Position numbers and translations under genes: made by a program. 8,495 nucleotides of DNA from Tannerella sp. (GTDB taxonomy: Bacteria > Bacteroidota > Bacteroidia > Bacteroidales > Tannerellaceae): assembly GCA_031262895.1 (NCBI GenBank), contig JAISGW010000191.1:1-8495 (forward strand), read 5' to 3'. This document shows positions 6,362 to 8,495 of this stretch, in pieces. How positions within the stretch are numbered: position 1 is the stretch's first letter; the number at the start of each line of letters is the position of its first letter. The notes below the pieces were generated by a model. It worked only from the letters and a program-made list of their open reading frames with translations, was not told the DNA's origin and searched no databases.

Positions 6362-6394
6362 CAAAGTTAGGGATAAAAAGTGAATAAGGGCAAC
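6362..6394 (-). promoter_or_regulatory. Putative promoter of the 128-residue membrane protein gene
   Basis: On the minus strand, GTTG (6394-6391) stands 21 bp upstream of TAACTTTG (6369-6362), a good fit to the Bacteroidetes -33/-7 layout. Transcription would begin near 6357, roughly 19 nt before the ATG at 6338. The -33 lies inside the loop side of the terminator-like hairpin, so the two elements are interleaved. Confidence 0.6.
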
Positions 6395-6413
6395 TTCACA
6401 GCCACCCTTACTC
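6375..6413 (-). terminator. Minus-strand intrinsic terminator-like hairpin
   Basis: In minus-strand RNA the arms GAGUAAGGGUGGC (6413-6401) and GUUGCCCUUAUUC (6394-6382) pair at all 13 positions, with U-G/G-U wobbles, around a UGUGAA loop. AC and five U residues follow (6379-6375). On the plus strand the wobble positions become A-C mismatches, so the structure is specific to minus-strand RNA. It lies about 45 nt downstream of the start predicted from the promoter at 6462-6493. Confidence 0.65.
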
Positions 6414-6457
6414 GATTTAACCAAAACCTTAACTATGAAAAAATTTTACGTTTTTCG
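6375..6457 (-). ncRNA. Candidate small RNA (or terminated leader), about 80 nt
   Basis: A strong Bacteroidetes-type promoter (6462-6493) and a hairpin with a U-run (6375-6413) bracket a stretch of about 80 nt on the minus strand. There is no ATG in it and no convincing coding frame. The 5' part can form a second weak stem (GAAAAA with UUUUUC, about 6456-6437) and is otherwise U- and A-rich. The downstream membrane protein gene has its own promoter after the terminator, which fits a free-standing RNA. The alternative is a transcription-attenuated leader for that gene. I do not recognise it as a named RNA family. The TSS is inferred from the -7 position. Confidence 0.45.
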
Positions 6458-6461
6458 ACGA

Positions 6462-6493
6462 CAAAAGTACACCCGCTTTTTTTACCCTGCAAA
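6462..6493 (-). promoter_or_regulatory. Strong Bacteroidetes-type promoter, leftward
   Basis: On the minus strand, TTTG (6493-6490), a 20-bp spacer and TACTTTTG (6469-6462) match both -33 and -7 consensus elements at ideal spacing. It is the best promoter match in the window. It points away from miaB, and no coding sequence starts within 120 bp downstream. Its -33 overlaps the left end of an 18-bp perfect palindrome (6491-6508). Confidence 0.65.
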
Positions 6494-6508
6494 CTTTCAT
6501 GAAAGTTT
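6491..6508. promoter_or_regulatory. 18-bp perfect palindrome upstream of miaB
   Basis: AAACTTTCATGAAAGTTT is its own reverse complement and is followed by TT. It overlaps the -33 box of the leftward promoter and lies about 45 bp before the preferred miaB start. It could be an operator for a dimeric regulator, or, in plus-strand RNA, a weak 7-bp A/U stem before a short U-run. Confidence 0.5.
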
Positions 6509-6552
6509 TTAGAAGAGCGAGAAAATATTTAAACGGAATTAACGAGACAAAA

Positions 6553-7920
6553 ATGGATTATATAAAAGAAGAAGCAAAATCAAGAAAAAAAGTTGCCGCG
6601 GAAAAGAAGTTTTTCCTTGAGACCTACGGTTGCCAGATGAACGTAGCCGACAGCGAAGTGGTGGCCTCGGTGATGGAAATGGCCGGTTACGACCCGGCCG
6701 CCTCGGTAGAAGAGGCCGACGCCGTCTTCCTGAACACCTGCTCGGTGAGGCAAAAGGCCGAGGACCGGATACTGGGCCGGCTGGAATACCTCCGTTCGCT
6801 GCGAAAGAAAAGGGGCGGCCGCCTCATCATCGGCGTGCTGGGTTGCATGGCCGAACGCGTGAAAAACGAACTGCTCGACAATTACGGCGTCGACCTGGTG
6901 GCCGGCCCCGACGCTTACCTCGACCTGCCGCATCTGGTGGCGGCCGCCGAGCGGGGCGAAAAGGCCATCAACGTGCAGCTCTCCGCCGGGGAGACTTATG
7001 CCGAGGTGCAACCTTTGAAATTGGGTGGCCTGCATATCTCCGGCTTCCTATCCATCATGCGGGGCTGCAACAATTTCTGCTCCTACTGCATTGTGCCGTA
7101 TACCCGGGGCCGCGAACGGAGCCGCCCTTTGGAAAGCATCCTGGCGGAAGTACGCACCATGCGGGAAAAGGGATACCGCGAGATTACGCTCTTAGGGCAG
7201 AATGTCAATTCTTACCGATACGAGGACGAAAGCGGGACGACCGACTTTTCCCGCCTGCTGGCGGCGGTGGCCGAAGCCGCCCCTGAAATGCGTGTCCGCT
7301 ACACCACCTCGCACCCTAAAGACATGAGCGACGAGACCCTCGCCGTGATGGCCGCCCACCCCAACATCTGCCGCCACGTGCATTTCTGCGCCCAATCGGG
7401 CAGCTCCCGTATCCTGAAGCTGATGAACCGCCATTACACCCGCGAACAATACCTCGAACGCGTGGCGGCCATACGGCATTACCTCCCCGACTGCGCCATT
7501 TCCAGCGACCTCTTCTGCGGCTTCCATTCCGAAACGGAGGAGGATTTCCAGCAAACCCTCTCGCTGATGCGCGACGCGGCCTTCGACGCGGCCTTCATGT
7601 TCAAGTATTCCGAACGGCCGGGCACTTACGCGGCCAAACACCTGCCGGACGACGTGCCCGAGGAAGTCAAGCTGCGCCGCCTTCAGGAAATGATAGACTT
7701 GCAAAACGAGCTTTCCGAAGCCAGTAACCGGCGCGACCTGGGGAAAACTTTCGAAGTGCTGGTAGAAGGATTCTCCAAACGCTCGCACGAACAGTTCTTC
7801 GGCCGTACGAGCCAAAACAAGGTCATTGTCTTCGATAAGGGCGATGCCCGCATCGGACAGTTCCTCCCCTTACGTGTCACCCGCGCCACTTCCGCTACCC
7901 TCTTCGGGGAACGTCCATAG
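6553..7920 (+). CDS. miaB: tRNA-2-methylthio-N6-dimethylallyladenosine synthase MiaB
   Basis: MiaB is a radical-SAM methylthiotransferase that turns i6A37 into ms2i6A37 in tRNAs reading codons that begin with U. It uses two [4Fe-4S] clusters. From the ATG at 6553 the protein has 455 residues. The N-terminal domain supplies C27 (FLETYGCQMN), C63 (NTCSVRQKAEDR) and C98 (GVLGCMAER). The radical-SAM motif CNNFCSYC gives C172, C176 and C179. A C-terminal TRAM domain (about 395-452, ending VRVTRATSATLFGE-like) binds tRNA. QNVNSY and the HFCAQSGSSRILKLMNR segment are also family features. An upstream in-frame ATG at 6499 would add 18 residues, but it lies in the centre of a perfect palindrome and adds a basic tail without family likeness, so 6553 is preferred. 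All six cluster cysteines are intact. It is followed by a repeat array. Confidence 0.96.
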   Translation: MDYIKEEAKSRKKVAAEKKFFLETYGCQMNVADSEVVASVMEMAGYDPAASVEEADAVFLNTCSVRQKAEDRILGRLEYLRSLRKKRGGRLIIGVLGCMAERVKNELLDNYGVDLVAGPDAYLDLPHLVAAAERGEKAINVQLSAGETYAEVQPLKLGGLHISGFLSIMRGCNNFCSYCIVPYTRGRERSRPLESILAEVRTMREKGYREITLLGQNVNSYRYEDESGTTDFSRLLAAVAEAAPEMRVRYTTSHPKDMSDETLAVMAAHPNICRHVHFCAQSGSSRILKLMNRHYTREQYLERVAAIRHYLPDCAISSDLFCGFHSETEEDFQQTLSLMRDAAFDAAFMFKYSERPGTYAAKHLPDDVPEEVKLRRLQEMIDLQNELSEASNRRDLGKTFEVLVEGFSKRSHEQFFGRTSQNKVIVFDKGDARIGQFLPLRVTRATSATLFGERP

Positions 7921-7945
7921 AAAAATGTATCCGCCCTCCCTTTTT

Positions 7946-8172
7946 AAGGCCGTGAATTTTTTCACGATGCTCCCTGAGCCTCGGGGAAGGTCGTGAATTT
8001 TTTCACAGTGTCCCCCGAACCTCGGGGAAGGTTGTGAATTTTTTCACGGTGTCCCCTGAGCCTGGGGAAGGCCGTGAATTTTTTCACGGTGCTCCCTGAA
8101 CCTCGTGGAAGGCCGTGAATTTTTTCACGGTGCTCCCTGAGCCTGGGGAAGGCTGTGAATTTTTTCACGGCC
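7946..8172. repeat. Tandem array of six 40-41 bp units, each with a hairpin
   Basis: The identical core GTGAATTTTTTCAC starts at 7952, 7993, 8034, 8074, 8115 and 8155 (spacings 41, 41, 40, 41, 40). Each core is an inverted repeat (GTGAA, TTTT, TTCAC). Spacers of 26-27 bp resemble GGTGCTCCCTGAGCCTCGGG followed by GAAGG, and carry a second small dyad (TCCC or CCCC against GGGGA). The cores are invariant, while the spacers differ by scattered substitutions and a one-base indel. The array fills most of the 311-bp gap between miaB and the susD-like gene, and I see no convincing gene in it. It resembles a minisatellite (VNTR-type locus). Copy 6 ends GGCC instead of GGTG, lengthening its stem. Confidence 0.93.
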
Positions 8173-8181
8173 TCATCACAA

Positions 8182-8216
8182 AAGAAAAGCCGGATGCGAA
8201 ACATCCGACTTTTCTT
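8182..8216. terminator. Bidirectional intrinsic terminator between miaB and the susD-like gene
   Basis: Arms AAGAAAAGCCGGATG (8182-8196) and CATCCGACTTTTCTT (8202-8216) pair around CGAAA, with one C-A mismatch in plus-strand RNA. In minus-strand RNA that pair becomes a U-G wobble, so the stem is continuous, and it is followed by a T-rich tail. It lies 16 bp beyond the susD-like stop codon and is best suited to end that leftward transcript, while also stopping miaB transcription from the left. Confidence 0.82.
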
Positions 8217-8231
8217 GCACCAGCTTGCTTT

Positions 8232-8495
8232 CTATTTTTCCGGATCTATCCAGACGCGCTGGGTCATCAGGTCGCCGCTCCAGCCCTGCTCCTTGATGGC
8301 CGCCTGGTAATTGGCCGTGTTGGAATTGGCCTCGTCGGTAGGATACGTGAAGCGCCGGGGAATCGTGCCGTTGGTCACGTTGCCGAAGTAATTGACCGGC
8401 TTCAGGACAGGGTAGCCCGAACGGCGCCAGTTGGCAAAGGTCTCATACTCGTCGCCAAGGGTGGCAACGTAGTATTGGGTGTTGATTTGCTCCAG
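8232..8495 (-). CDS. SusD/RagB-family outer-membrane nutrient-uptake lipoprotein, C-terminal end only
   Basis: The last 87 residues of a SusD-like protein; its start lies beyond the right edge. SusD-like proteins are surface lipoproteins that cap a SusC-type TonB-dependent channel and help capture glycans or peptides. The segment shows the typical C-terminal pattern: GDEYETFANWRRSGYPVLKP (14-33 of the visible part), IPRRFTYPTDEANSNTANYQ (45-64), and RVWIDPEK at the end. The NWRRSGYP and IPRRFTYP-type motifs are characteristic, closest in memory to the SusD-like_2 group. The stop codon is at 8232-8234, followed by the terminator at 8182-8216. A susC-like gene is expected upstream, outside the window. 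The substrate cannot be inferred. Confidence 0.9.
   Translation of the reverse strand: MEQINTQYYVATLGDEYETFANWRRSGYPVLKPVNYFGNVTNGTIPRRFTYPTDEANSNTANYQAAIKEQGWSGDLMTQRVWIDPEK

Noticed and set aside
6499..6552. Longer miaB starting at the ATG at 6499
   Set aside because: This ATG is the centre of an 18-bp perfect palindrome, and the added 18 residues are basic and unlike the family. The 6553 ATG follows an A-rich leader and gives the usual distance to the ETYGC motif.
6630..7286. 218-residue plus-strand frame inside miaB
   Set aside because: It lies out of frame with MiaB, and its Arg/Gly/Pro-rich low-complexity translation is typical of a +1 shadow in GC-rich genes.
7946..8172. CRISPR array
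   Set aside because: The spacers are themselves near-identical repeats, the core is only 14 bp, and there are no cas genes nearby. It is a tandem repeat.
7962..8204. 80-residue minus-strand frame through the repeat array, with a 27-residue repeat (VKKFTAFPRLRE-like)
   Set aside because: It is a by-product of the tandem DNA repeat. Two units (40+41=81 bp) keep the frame, but the 41+41 pair at the left breaks it. Its start lies in the terminator stem, and no promoter or leader is seen.

Overview
The window looks like chromosomal DNA from a Bacteroidales bacterium with a fairly high coding GC content. Four things point there: a SusD/RagB-type outer-membrane lipoprotein at the right edge, several upstream -7 elements of the Bacteroidetes form TAnnTTTG (some with a TTTG-like -33), A-rich leaders without strong Shine-Dalgarno sequences, and protein sequences typical of the order. 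The genus cannot be fixed from the sequence alone. No rRNA, tRNA, CRISPR array, transposase or phage gene was seen.

Layout. Positions 1-2480 hold a leftward cluster: recF (2480 to 1374), a DUF721/DciA-like gene coupled to it by an ATGA overlap, and a CorA-type magnesium transporter cut by the left edge. From a divergent promoter region (2481-2638) a rightward operon runs to 4241: a membrane-anchored TPR protein, ribH (lumazine synthase; 1-nt overlap) and a small TTG-started putative lipoprotein (4-nt overlap). Facing it is a leftward acetate/succinate CoA-transferase (5813 to 4320), behind a leader with three elements spaced exactly 21 bp apart. Upstream of that is a small leftward membrane protein of unknown function (6338 to 5952). 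Rightward miaB (6553-7920) follows a 214-bp regulatory interval. A six-copy 40-41 bp tandem repeat array (7946-8172) and a strong bidirectional terminator (8182-8216) separate miaB from the end of a leftward susD-like gene.

Most genes are housekeeping: recombination and replication (RecF, DUF721), riboflavin synthesis (RibH), fermentation to short-chain acids (CoA-transferase), tRNA thiomethylation (MiaB) and Mg2+ transport (CorA). The right edge enters accessory glycan or nutrient uptake.

The least ordinary parts are intergenic. Between 6375 and 6493, on the minus strand, a near-ideal Bacteroidetes promoter (TTTG-N20-TACTTTTG) is followed about 50-80 nt downstream by a 13-pair hairpin and a T-run. 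The hairpin is continuous only on the minus strand because its variable pairs are G-U, so a small RNA of roughly 80 nt, or a terminated leader, is likely. The miaB upstream region also has an 18-bp perfect palindrome and a tiny Phe/Tyr-rich reading frame. The array after miaB repeats a GTGA-N6-TCAC palindrome six times. These are sequence-based inferences without comparative or expression data.
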